Position numbers and translations under genes: made by a program. A stretch of DNA of 64,000 bases from Umbelopsis isabellina (lineage: Eukaryota > Mucoromycota > Umbelopsidomycetes > Umbelopsidales > Umbelopsidaceae): the NCBI GenBank assembly GCA_016758905.1, contig JAEPQZ010000006.1, positions 1,054,001 to 1,118,000 of the forward strand, given 5' to 3'. The notes under the pieces are model-generated. The model did no database searches. It was not told where the DNA came from and was given only the letters and a program-made list of their open reading frames with translations. Within the stretch, counting starts at the first letter, position 1. Each line of letters begins with the position of its first letter. Positions 45,724 through 56,823 of this stretch are shown here, piece by piece.

Positions 45724-48700
45724 TTATGGAAATAGACGGATAGCATTAGCCATAATCTGATCCAGTGTCTGTAAATGATGTATTAGAGAGGCTTGGCCAA
45801 TATTTTATGCCTGTCACGCATGTTACATCAAAATGCCTTACCTTGTCCATCATATCGAGTTGTGATAATTGATCTCCGTATAACTCTTTTGAAATTTGAA
45901 TTCTGATCTCCTCTAGAGATTTTCTGTTCATCATATCACGATCATGCTTGTCACCATTACCCTTGTTTTGCTCCAATGCATCGGCGTACTCTGCGTCTCC
46001 ACGCACTAAAGTCATCAAAGCCTCTAAACCAAAGTTATCTGAGAGCATCATGGACTGATGCGCTTTTCTTACTGTCGATGCTGATCTTGACACCTTGTTC
46101 TTTGGTGGTGACGGAGCAGCTTTCTGAGAAGGTTGATGCTTCTCCTCTTCGCGGTATGATTCTTGGCTATAATCTGAAGCTTGCGAGAAGCTTGACATAG
46201 ATCTTTCGTCTGGAAGTGGCGATGTGAGAGGAGGTGATTGATAATCGGAACGACCAAAATCATCCAAAACTTTGTTCAGTTGTGACATAATATCGTCGTC
46301 CTGACTCCTAGGACTTTCAGGTTGCTCTTCAGCAATCTTCTGCGACTGTGGGGAAGGTGATTTATCAAATTTCTTAACTTCAACTGGGATCGGGCTTTCA
46401 GTCAAACGATGGTTTTGTTCTTCTCTATCACTGTCGTCTGAAATATCTTCGGTGATGGCTAATGACTCCAGGAGCCTTGTTCGCTGGTCATGTGCTTGAA
46501 CTTGTGGTGGTGTGTTATTATCCATTTTTGATCTGGATGTATCCAGCATTGCTGGTGTGTTTTGACGGACGAGTTGATGCCGTGGATCTGCAAAGTTCTA
46601 TCAGCCTTAATTCTTATTTCACATTGATTATCGGTACAACTTACCATGGCGATGATGATGATGATGATGATGATCCTGGTTCTTGTGAGTATTGATTGCT
46701 TGTTCGGGAATATAATTTTTTGGAGTGTTTTCTTCTGCGAAATTTGGTTGCAATATAAAAAAGGTTTCGCCACCGGAGGGAGCAGCGATATTGGAGGTGG
46801 TCGATGATCTATCAGGGTTGCTACTATTTCTCTTCTGATAGAACTCTGACATTGAACCTCTGAATGCTGAAAGAATCTTATGCTTTGCAGGAATTTTTGT
46901 AACTAAATTAAAAAGGACTCAGCGTTAACTCTTTGTCAGCGTCAACCTTAATGTCCAACTTTAATTACCTTGATCTTGAACGCTGATAGAGAGCGTATAT
47001 GGTACATCCCTTCGGCGAAGATCATAAACCTCATCGTCATCACCGAAATCAAAGGCGTATGCATTCGAGATCTTGAATCGTTCGAGAGCATGCATGATAA
47101 TATCTCCAGTCAAAGCATGTGGAGCTACTGCCATAATCTTGGCTTCTCGCTGGTGTTGATTCTGGTCTGTCACATGAAGAACCTTAATATGAATTTTACC
47201 ATCTCGTTCGTCGACACGTTTCACCTTGTGGTTCAAATATAATTTGATTTCGGACACGTTGTCGCCACCGCTTCCAACCTTAGGTCCTCCGACATGAGCG
47301 TGGTTGCCCATATTTGGCTCGCCCATAGACATCAATTGTGATATTCGTCTCGCTTTTTTGAGAGATGGCATTGGTGTATTTAAATGTGCCGTTAAGGTAT
47401 TGAAGATCATTAAGGGCTTGTCTTGTGGTATTAAAGTATACTCATCTGAATATTCGAATCTGTAGTTAGTAAACATAACACCTTTACGAATAAGCTAAGT
47501 CGACACGTACCTCCATCCACACCCTTTATACAGATGTAAAAGTCCAGATGTCCGTCAACGAGATCTTCTGTATCGTGAATGTCGAAAGTATCCACCGCTC
47601 GTTCGACAAGTTCGGCAGCTGTGGTAGAAGGGTAAACGTTGATAGTCTTGTAGGGTGTCGCAAATTGTATATTTCCAGCATATATACGAAGAGGAGTAGG
47701 CTGATGGTCTTGCGCTGATGAGTCAACAGAGTTTTTGCGATGGTCGGAATAGCCTGTAGATTGTGAATTGATAGATGAAGTCTCGGTGTCGCTCGATCTG
47801 CGTGTGTCACCATAAGTTGAAGACCCTTTCTTCTTCTTGTCCTTGCTATCTTTACCTCGGGAGAAAAATCTCTTGAATCCTCCTTTCTTCTCCTTGGCAT
47901 CTTCACGTCCACCATCCTTTTGTTCCCCTGACTGTTGGCCTTCTTCACTATTGCTGATAAGTTTTTCCAGCTTGTTCGATTTGTTTTGACGATTTTGTGA
48001 TTCATCGGGGGTTCCAGAACCAAATTGATCATCGCGAGCAATTGAAGGCGTAAGAGATATTTTTATTGTCTCGTCCTGATCCAGATCCAATCCAGGTTTA
48101 TAAGGTGAAGCGCGTCTGCTATCAAGATCTCCAACTGCAGCCGTCGTCTTGGTAGTTTCACTAACAGCAGTAACGACCGGTGTCTGCTTAGCAACATTGT
48201 GAACCGTCTCCAATTCTGTAAACTCTGATGGCGCAGGACCGGATACACTAGGTTGAGTATCGTGAGTGTTGTCTTGATTTTTAATGACAAGATCGGAGTG
48301 TGCCTGGCGAGGATATGGGCCGACTTGGTAAGCGTGATGGTGCATTTGATCAGAACCATCTATCTCATATATGTCTTCATCACTATCGAAATCACTATCT
48401 GTTTCGGACCGCATATCCTCCTGCCACTCCTCGTATTCCTCCTCCAGATCTTCATCATCGCTTGTTGATAAAATAATTTGGGCTTGGAACATGACACCTC
48501 TAGACATTGTTACCCGCTTCCTTTGTTTACTATTCGAGCCCTTTTTTGCGTTAACAACTGTTTCTTGGTCACTTTCTTGCCAGGTTAGCTACATATCCCA
48601 ATAAGTCGTTAGTTAATGTAAGTTGTTTCATCAATGCTTAATTTTCAATGACCGACCTCTGCATTGCGATGAGAGTTGAGACGTGCCAGTCGTTCATAAG

Positions 48701-49146
48701 GCGTCTAAGTTTGTCAGGATTTAGTTTAGCAAAGTCGGTATACCTGTGTTTTAATCACATTATAATACCTCTATGTTCTCGGCTGGGATATAACCCACTT
48801 CGGAGGTCTTTAGCACCTTAATCAGCCACCAGTATGAGTTACTGTCATCTAGTAATGTTAAAGCATCCCCTTTCACTACCGAGGCTTGACCTTCGACTGT
48901 AGCTACAAAGGTATGTAGAGCATAGACAAGCGAAAAATCAATATTCGAGTCAGGGATGCTTAATTCTGAGGTAATTGAGGATGCATCATCGTCTTGGTCC
49001 TCTTCTTCCTCCTCTTCCCCTTCTTCTTCATCATCATAGTCTTCTCCGCTGTGGTCAGCAGCATCTAAAGCGTCGCTGTATGGAGCTTCTCGGCCATATT
49101 GTGCTTCGGAATAGCCAGTCAATCGCCTCGGATTGGTCAATGGCAT
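45724..49146 (-). CDS. SH3 and Ras-association domain scaffold protein
   Basis: Seven exons: 49146-48769, 48704-48657, 48588-47511, 47445-46969, 46902-46645, 46587-45842 and 45768-45724, about 1009 residues. An acidic N-terminus precedes an SH3 domain (about residues 73-125). It begins SLVYALHTFVATVEGQASVV and runs through NSYWWLIKV to GYIPAENIETPYERLARLN, the form seen in fungal Bud14/Tea4-type polarity proteins. A long charged linker leads to a Ras-association-like fold, PLRIYAGNIQFATPYKTINV plus DLVDGHLDFYICIKGVDGDE. A second RA-like region (IHIKVLHV to FDFGDDDEVYDLRRRDVPY) follows. The tail has a poly-His tract and predicted helices. It probably links a small GTPase to polarity or MAPK signalling; that is inference. 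The splice after NAE uses a weak GTCGGT donor. The last tiny exon replaces a read-through tail. Confidence 0.82.
46645..46675 (-). repeat. (CAT)n microsatellite encoding poly-His
   Basis: On the plus strand this reads as an uninterrupted run of GAT triplets, seven or eight units, at about 46650-46673. In the SH3/RA gene it encodes seven consecutive His (QDHHHHHHHRHG) directly before a splice donor. Length variation between strains is likely. Confidence 0.7.
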
Positions 49147-49352
49147 TTCAAGACGCAATCCTTTCAATGCCTCGAAGCAGAGTAACTTTCAGGTACCGTA
49201 AGAAAAGACACCCCGAAAATGGCAGCTTAATTAAATCACGTGAACTATTCACTCTGTGTTACACGCGTTTCTCGACAGAAGTCTACGAAAGCTGTACAGG
49301 CAGCAAACACGTTTAGCTACTATTTGTACGTCTATACATACTGCAGAATATT

Positions 49353-50624
49353 TTATTGAAAGGCAACATCGAATCTTTTAGCTTCCAAGTTTTTGCTATT
49401 ACTAGCAAACCCAGTACCTTCTGCGCTCATATCTACTATGTCTTTATCTTTGGACTTTTTCTCGCACACGTAACATCTTTGACTTTTTCGCACAAAAGAG
49501 TCTATACATTTGTTGCATATAACATGCCCGCATTTTCGAAGTACTGATAGCATTCGAGAATTAATTTTAAGTACAATCGATTTGCCTATCTTCGTAAAAA
49601 GTACATACCTGATATTTTCGTTCCATTATTCAAGCCTTTCATGCAGGCAGGACATATCGCATTACCAGACTTCTCATCTTCTTTTGTAAACAAAACGTTG
49701 ATCAAGGACTTGATACTAACAGGGTGTAGCTTTGAAGCTGCACACATTGGCTGTATCTTCTCAGCCTTCTCTTTCTCCCCAGTAGAGTCGGCGCTAGGCG
49801 TCAGTGATGGCTTGAATACAGAGAGTCAGAAAATATCTCACATTGACTGGGTACCAAGCTACTATATGACTCACCAGCCAAAAGCTTGGTAGTTTGGCTT
49901 TCGCTTCCTCTGCTTTTGCTTCTTTCAACTTCTTCATCGCTTCTGCTGTTTCTTTCTCAACAATACGCTGTCGCTCCTCAGAGTTCAACTCAAATTTGCG
50001 CTTGGTACCGGCATGTGTAGTTGGCGAAGAATCTATATTGGTTGATGCAAGAATCTCTGTTAGACAAGTACATATTAACTCTCGTAAATCCTAGTTAGTG
50101 ACTTTCCTGTGGAGGCCGAAGCTGCAATAGGGGTATTTGCTTCCTTTGTAGATTCTCTAGATTCGCTAGTCTCGGTTGATTCGTTCGCCGATTTCCGTCG
50201 CTCATCAGGTAGTATGCTTGTTTGCGTCTTCTCGAAGCTTGCCAAGATTGCTAGCTTGGCTTGCTCTTCTTCAGCAACTTGTTTCTCCTGTTCTTCGCGG
50301 AGCTTTTGCTCACCCAAACGTTGCTGCCTCATCATGGTTTGCTTTTGCGATAGAATACTTTCGTACATACACTCTTTGCAAGCTAAATGACCTTGCTGGC
50401 AAGCAACAGGGTCCCGTGCTACTTGCAGACACAAAAAGCAAGCATTGAACGCTCGAAATGAGTCTCGTCCTAGTCGTTGCTTGAATCTATTGTTAGATCT
50501 TTCCAAGATCGAATAGCTTTAATGCAGTGAATTAATCTACCTTTTTGGTACCGTAATTGAGCTGATTAACTTCATGGTATGTAAATACACTGGATGCAGT
50601 GTTGTTCTTTGAGTGCCGAGGCAT
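49353..50624 (-). CDS. NOSIP: NOSIP-like RING/U-box E3 ligase
   Basis: Five exons: 50624-50541, 50479-50080, 50032-49875, 49810-49609 and 49543-49353, about 344 residues (human NOSIP is 301). It opens MPRHSKNNTASSVFTYHEV then GTKKQRLGRDSFRAFNACF, the clear NOSIP start. It has a zinc-ligand-like half CFLCLQVARDPVACQQGHLA followed by CKEC, then a long charged helix (KQTMMRQQRLGEQKLREEQE). LPSFWLPSLTPSA, the family hallmark, follows. The C-terminal half reads CPAC, then KCGHVICNKCI and CYVC, a complete C3HC4 RING pattern. NOSIP proteins are spliceosome-associated E3 ligases. Intron 2 is only 47 nt; I chose it because other donor-acceptor pairs break the frame. Confidence 0.9.
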
Positions 50625-50791
50625 GAATGTACTGGTGTTCTTGAAACAAAGATTGAAAGTTCAACTGGAGAATTGATCAACTGCATTTGACGACTGCTAG
50701 CAAAGTCACCTGATCTGACTGCTTGTCATCAACGGGGAAGGAAACGTGTATCAGAGAGTCGTCTGAAATTCAGTCTTTACGAGCTTCAATA

Positions 50792-52245
50792 ATGGGTGGA
50801 GTTCAGAGTGGCGAGGAAGGTCGTCATGGATTTCACGTACTCAAGGCAAGCTTATAAAGGCCAATTAGTACCTTGGTATATAACTCCACTAACATTGTTA
50901 TATTGTTGCAGGTCAAGGAGAATTCGCCTGCATATCACGCTGGAATAGAGCAGTTCTTCGATTATATTATTGGCATAAACGGACACAAACTTGTACGTTT
51001 GTTTTTTGTATTCTCTCCTTTTATACGTAGCGTACGTGATTTGACCGACATATATTAGGATGGGGGCAACAGTGAGCTGCTGCAGGAACAGTTTGCTCAG
51101 AACGTTGATAAATCCGTGGTTCTGGACGTTTACTCGAGTAAGGAGCAGTCGGTGAGAGGTAAAGAATCAATGGCTTACAAGCGAAATGATGAACTGCCAA
51201 TATACTGATTTTGCAACTATTGCTAGAGGTAACCATTGTCCCAAGCCGATCGTGGCATACACCAGGAAAACCAGAAGAGACCAGTCTTATAGGTAAATCT
51301 CAACTCTTTACTATTTGTGGCGAGAGATGGCTGGTTCAACGTTGATGTATCTGTATAGGCTGTTCGATTCGATTTTGCTCCTATGAGAATGCTGGAGAGC
51401 ATGTTTGGCATGTTTTAGAAGTAGCGGAAAACTCGCCTGCTGAAATGGCGGGAGTAATCCCTCACACTGACTACATAATTGGCAGCCCACATATGACTCT
51501 ACGCTCCGAAGATGATTTTTATACACTTGTTGAAGAGTCTCTAGGAAAGCCACTACGACTTTATCTTTACAATACGGAATGGGATAGCTGTCGAGAGGTC
51601 ATCATAATTCCCAATCACGAATGGGGTGGCCAAGGATCACTTGGTTGTGATGTTGGCTATGGTCTACTTCACAGAATACCTCGTCGCCAGCCAAAAGTAA
51701 CATCTAGCTACGAAAATAACCCTGCAGAGCACGAAAGTAGTAGTTCCCAAATGTACAGCAACACTATTTTCAGCACGCCTGATTATCAACCGAGCGATGC
51801 ATTATCCAATAATACAACACATTTCGAGGAAGCTATCAGTGTGACAACTCCAGATGAAGCCTCGTCTTCAGCAATTGCTCCTGCTCCTGTTGCTGCTACT
51901 GCCCAGCTGAACACTCCAGTGCACACAGAGGTAGAGAATCCTGTACTTCCAATGGATGTTCCTGCCACGCCAATTACCGAAACTCAAACTAATACCTCGA
52001 AGAAAGAGTCACCTACCATTGCCGAAGCGACTCCAGTTGAAAATTTGTTGAGCAAACAACTTGAAGAAAGTAAATTGTCAGAAAATGTTAGTGCAGCTTT
52101 CCAGCAACCTCCTGTAACAAAACCTGATGTAGAGGAGCTTGCTGCCATCCCAACCTTTGAAAGTAATATTTCACCATTTCAACAACGTCATGTAGCTAAA
52201 GTAGATGAAGAAGAATTTCCGGTGATACCGGCATTTGCAGACTAG
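50792..52245 (+). CDS. GRH1: GRASP/Grh1 Golgi stacking and secretion protein
   Basis: Five exons: 50792-50845, 50912-50992, 51059-51158, 51227-51292 and 51359-52245, about 395 residues (yeast Grh1 is 372). [20 protein letters not shown] is the expected start, and Gly2 fits a myristoylation site. Two PDZ-like GRASP domains follow. The first has [20 protein letters not shown] and [16 protein letters not shown]; the second has [40 protein letters not shown] and [13 protein letters not shown]. The C-terminal SPR region is Ser/Pro/Thr-rich and unordered. It acts at the early Golgi and ER exit sites and in unconventional secretion. Intron 1 starts with GC (AAG/GCAAGC), a rare GC-AG intron; the conserved protein sequence requires it. 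Confidence 0.94.
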
Positions 52246-52419
52246 TCGACAGCATTTACTCATTATTTTTGGAGCCTGTTTATTTATGACTACCATTTGA
52301 GTAATCATTTCATGAATGATGATATATGAACTCTCGGGTAACCGATGACCGATAAAGTTGGATTTGTTGCATTGTATTAAATTGATTTTATTGAGCATCA
52401 TTTTGTTTTCATGTGTTAT

Positions 52420-55400
52420 CTAATCGTCGCTGGGAGTGTTATCACCAAATTCGAACATGCCCAATCTCTCTCTCTTGGCATCTGCCAAAGCATCCTGAAG
52501 GCTCTTAATGATATCTTGGTTACCTCCAGCATACCTAGTCTTAGCAATGACGTGACCAAAACCATCACGAACGACGTCGTAGTTGATGCTAGCGTCAGCA
52601 CTGGTAGAGTGTGCAGGATCAAAAAGAGTCAGGGACAATGCGCCTCCGTCGCGAGAGTCAACATTAGCAACAAGTTGTTTGCCCTAAAATTCTGTGTTAG
52701 ACTTCGTGTATCAGCGACAGAGACAAATAAATGTACTTACTGCAGCGAGTTGTTGCAAGCGTTCGAGAGCCTCTACACCATAGTCTTCATCCTTGCTTGG
52801 CGCTTTAACGAATGACAACGTTGCTTCTTGAGCCTGATGAGGAAGCGTACTGAATTTTTGTGGCAGTGCGCGAATTCGAGAAAGTGGAACTGTTTCAGAC
52901 TGATGTACAATGTTTGGTCAGCAACTACCTTAGTAAGAACCAATAATAAAAATACCTACGTTGCCATAATCGACATAAAAGACTTCTACGCCCTTCGCAT
53001 TCGCCTTACGGACCTTCGCTCGGTACCAGCTATCGTCTTCTGTGAATTTAGCACTAACAAGCTCGCCATTTCGGGGCTTAGGAACAGAAGGTTCGGTATG
53101 CTTGCTATGATGGTCAGCAAATTCAGACATCAATGTCTCCAGCTTTTTAGCTTGATCATTGAGAACCTGAACATAGAAGCGGCCTCCATCAATAACTTCG
53201 GACACGATGATATCAATATATTCACGGTTAGGAGTTGCAGATACAGCTTGCTCCTTTTCTTGGGTGGCCTCCTTCTCGGCTTCCTCGTCATACTGCGCCC
53301 AAACGCCTTTCTTGTTTCCCTTGGCTATGCGTTCAGCGGAGAAAAGTTGGTTGGCATAGTTGGATTCGTTTGCAGAGTATTCATGAATGTATGCATAGCC
53401 AGCTTGCAATAGTGAGACAGACAAATTCTCGCCATTGACGAATAAACTGCCAACGAAACCACCCGTCTTATCCACATTTTCAACTTCAATTTCAATCTAA
53501 AAGATCGTAATCAGCATAATGGAGCATAAATCACTTTGTGAGAAAGTATAAGCAGATATACTAACATCACGCTGGAGAACCTTGTTGGATACATATCGCG
53601 CACCTTCTTCTGCGAAAGGTTCAGATTTTTCGCCGGCAGAGCGTGCGACACGAGGTGCACGTACACCCGCGAGAACAAAAGTCAAACGACAATTCTCTTT
53701 AGGGATCCAGATGAATAGTCTTGATGCATTTGCAACGTGGTCTACGACACCGGCAACTCGTCCCGTACGTTTCAAAAAGGTCAAGAATTGGCGAGCTTTG
53801 GTAGTATTCTGTTGAAAATGGTTATTACTTGTAACTCGACATTAGATACACATAGCAAGTGTTTTATGTTACCTCGGAGGCATCAGTAATGCGAACAATT
53901 GGTTGCTCCTTTGTACTGTGAATTCCCTTTTGTGCCTCTTGAGCTCTATTGAGTTATGTCAATATCAATTTATTAAGATGAACAATCATAATCATAGCTA
54001 CTTACTTGGTTTCGGCAATCATAAGCTGATCATATGCTTGCGATCGATTTTCATCATCCTTACGGTGTCTGATGACAGACGCCAAGCCTCGTTCAACGAG
54101 CTGTTGAGCAATGTTGCTGTCACTGACCTTGATAGTGGCACATTCTTTCTCCTCAAAACCATCTTGTGCAGGCTTTACATAGTCAATGATGACATGAACT
54201 TGTTTGCCAATTAGTCTTTTTCTGAGGTATTCTCGGGCTTCGAATTGATATCCGACTTCCTTAACATCTTTGGATTTCGATCCAGCACCTGGAACGGAGC
54301 TACCAGCACCACTAGAAAGATATCATTATAAGCTACATTGGAATAATCTGGTGGATATTTGAAATCATAGTACAAACCGTGGTGCTTGCTTAATGCTAGA
54401 AAATTGCACTTTCTTTTCCTGTCCCGATTTGGTGTTGCGGACAATAATGGTATCGCCAGTGACGACCTTCACAACTACAGCATCAAATTCAGATTCTGAA
54501 GTCTTCTCTTTGGTTACGAAATCTTTCCAAAGGCGCAGCTTTTGCTCCTTTGCAACACTGTGGGAAAAATTAATGGAAGATCATCAAAACATATGTCCTC
54601 TACAAATGCTTACCGCTCAGCGTTTCGCAGCTTAGTAGGTCCGCCAGTAACCAAAGTTATGCTCCAATCGACACACTTAGCAAGCCCTTGAGAAAGCAGA
54701 GCTTCAGCGATGTTACCGGCAGGATGAATAACAGAACCAACGAATGTGGGATTTCCAGCCTGGGCAACACCCTCCAGAATAACTTTCACGCCACGCTGCA
54801 AAAGGCGGGACTCAACGAAATATTTTGCTTCTTCACCATAAGGCTCAACTACATCTGGTTGATCGGGAATATCTCTGCGAACAACGGGTGCTTTAACTCC
54901 GGATAATTGGAGGCTCAGCATTTGGTGTTCTTGAGGATTGGCCATAACCAAAACACGGAAAGTGGATGCGTCGCGAACTTGCTCAATGATAGCTGTCAAA
55001 ATCGCCTATTAATAAACACTTACATTCATCCATAGAGCCTACTTGGTTGTTAGAACTTACCATCCAATTGTTTTCCCTTATATTTGTTCAAAAAGGCTTT
55101 GGAATCCTCGGTCAGATTGTGCTTAACGGTGCGCTGACCCTTAAGGAAGGGTAGTTTAGAATTTGTGATCCGGTGCTGAAAGTTTCCAAATTGAACCTAC
55201 CTTTTGCTTGTCTCCCCAGATACCTTTGGCTGAGCTTCTAGCCTCTTCTTCGAGATTTCTCAAATTCTCCAATTTGTCTTCACCTTCAGCATCCCCACGT
55301 TTGCCACCCTCACGAACCTTAAGCCAGCCTTCCTTGATACCTAATTGAGCTACATCAGTACCATCCTGTAGCTGGATGGTTCCGTATTCTCTAGGTGGGT

Positions 55401-55759
55401 TGCCGGTGCCGACGGTATATTCAGGGACAAAGATAACTTCTTTGCCCACTAGAGTCTTTCTCAAGAACTCCCTGGACGCGAAGGCAAACGGCTGTTAAGA
55501 AAGCGATCTTAGTTAGAATGGGTAGATCTACTTGAAAACTTTGTAGCCAGAGCCGTTTTCGTTTCGACTGGCCTGGATGATCAAATGACAAGCGAGATCT
55601 TACTTCGTCTTCCTTGTCTTTATTGCCCAGTCTGGGGGCCTGAACGTTGTTCAGAGCGAGCAAACGCTCAGCAGGGGGACCGTTGGCTTTTGGTTTTCCT
55701 CTTAATATCACAGTATCGCCTGAGAGGACGCTTTTAACAACAGCTTTATTCTGTACCAT
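52420..55759 (-). CDS. SND1: Tudor-staphylococcal nuclease (Tudor-SN/SND1)
   Basis: Eleven exons: 55759-55604, 55491-55201, 55139-55061, 54992-54614, 54557-54378, 54311-54006, 53945-53873, 53808-53566, 53496-52960, 52899-52741 and 52683-52420, about 888 residues (human SND1 is 910). Four tandem SN-like OB folds begin with VVKSVLSGDTVILRG, IIEQVRDASTFRVLVM, FDAVVVKVVTGDTIIV and GVVDHVANASRLFIW. Repeated markers include APRLGN, PFAFASREFLRKTLVGKEV, PYGEEAKYFVESRLLQRGVK and FEAREYLRKRLIGKQVHV. The Tudor domain lies at about 700-750 (GELVSAKFTEDDSWYRAKVR, FYVDYGN, SETVPLSRIRALP), with a split fifth SN fold around it. Roles by homology: RISC-linked nuclease, stress granules, RNA decay and splicing. 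Confidence 0.95.
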
Positions 55760-55938
55760 AGTAAGGAGGGAAAACAGATGAGTGCGTATGCAAAGAAGGT
55801 GGAGTATTCATTTTAAGGTAGAGCTCAGCGCGCGCGAATTGGAACTCAGGCTACGCAACATCTCAACAGATGATTGGTTCATTTGGAAAATAGTATATTC
55901 TACCTTGGTCTTTGGCACAGACTTTGACAAATTATTAT

Positions 55939-56631
55939 TTAAAAAGCACGCTTGTTTCCATCAATTGAAAAAGGCATTCCATGCTGTCGCAAAGTGTATA
56001 CAGCTACAGCTACCATCGCCACTACTAAGCCGCCTACTAAAGACCAGTTTAAAATTGTGCTCTTCCTGACAAAGTTTTCCAGGGCTTGAGTGACTGGTAA
56101 CGGGCGGAGCATGTCATCCATTTTCTCGTCGGGATCCTCACCAGGCGTATCATTCCAGGGTCCTGATTCATTATCTGATTCGTATGGCTCTTCTGATGAT
56201 TTTTCGTTCCTATCCATACTATCCGAGGGCTCAATATCTTCTGAAGTTATCCATTCAGTAAAGTGACCTTCTTCAACTGGTTTAGGAGTAGGCGTCTCCA
56301 TGATTATTTGTGGTGTCTTTAATGGAGGCCGGGTTGTCATTGGATCGTAAGCAGGCAAATCAATCTTTTCTTCTATGACAAGGTCCTCTCCTACTATCTC
56401 GTGGTTTTGATGACCATCTGCCGAAGTTACTGCAGCCATATCATCATTCAAGCACCAATTTCCGTCAACAACGAACTTGTATAGATAAGTCTCTCCTGGG
56501 ACAACTTGGATGCGACTTGTATGATAGCCGACTGCCTTGTCAAAATGCATGTCGATCGGTTCCCAGTCGTTCCAAGTACCAGCTAACTGAATGTGCGAAC
56601 CTCCGTGAGGCCATATAATAGTTTTAAACAT
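55939..56631 (-). CDS. Tail-anchored CBM48/AMPK-beta-type glycogen-binding protein
   Basis: Single exon, 230 residues. Residues 1-85 form a CBM48 (AMPK-beta glycogen-binding) domain. MFKTIIWPHGGSHIQLAGTW is followed by NDWEPIDM and VVPGETYLYKFVVDGNWCL, and the Trp and Lys positions that contact glucan look kept. Then comes a disordered acidic, Ser/Thr/Pro-rich linker (EWITSEDIEPSDSMDR, GEDPDEKMDDMLRPLP). The final 40 residues contain one transmembrane helix, NWSLVGGLVVAMVAVAVYTL, with a short basic tail (GNKRAF). So it is a C-terminal tail-anchored protein that would display a glucan-binding domain to the cytosol, on ER, mitochondria or another membrane. A glycogen or glucan tethering role is inference. 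The start ATG directly precedes the domain. Confidence 0.85.
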   Translation of the reverse strand: MFKTIIWPHGGSHIQLAGTWNDWEPIDMHFDKAVGYHTSRIQVVPGETYLYKFVVDGNWCLNDDMAAVTSADGHQNHEIVGEDLVIEEKIDLPAYDPMTTRPPLKTPQIIMETPTPKPVEEGHFTEWITSEDIEPSDSMDRNEKSSEEPYESDNESGPWNDTPGEDPDEKMDDMLRPLPVTQALENFVRKSTILNWSLVGGLVVAMVAVAVYTLRQHGMPFSIDGNKRAF

Positions 56632-56823
56632 TATTTATAAAAAAGCAGAAGAGGACTAAAATAGGCGGGCGATAACCTACAACAAACACCATTTTTGTTC
56701 GTTGGGTACGGGAGAATTGGGAAGCCATGACGTTGTTGGGAAAGGCAGGACTATTTTTTATACCTAATAATTTTGAAAGATCGACTTATCATATCGATAT
56801 GACTTGACCAATGCCATATAAAT

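Noticed and set aside
45746-45841. Read-through C-terminus of the SH3/RA protein
   Set aside because: The frame continues past the splice donor for about 30 codons, but the GTAAGG donor and CAG acceptor give a helical ending TLDQIMANAIRLFP that looks like protein, so I prefer splicing.
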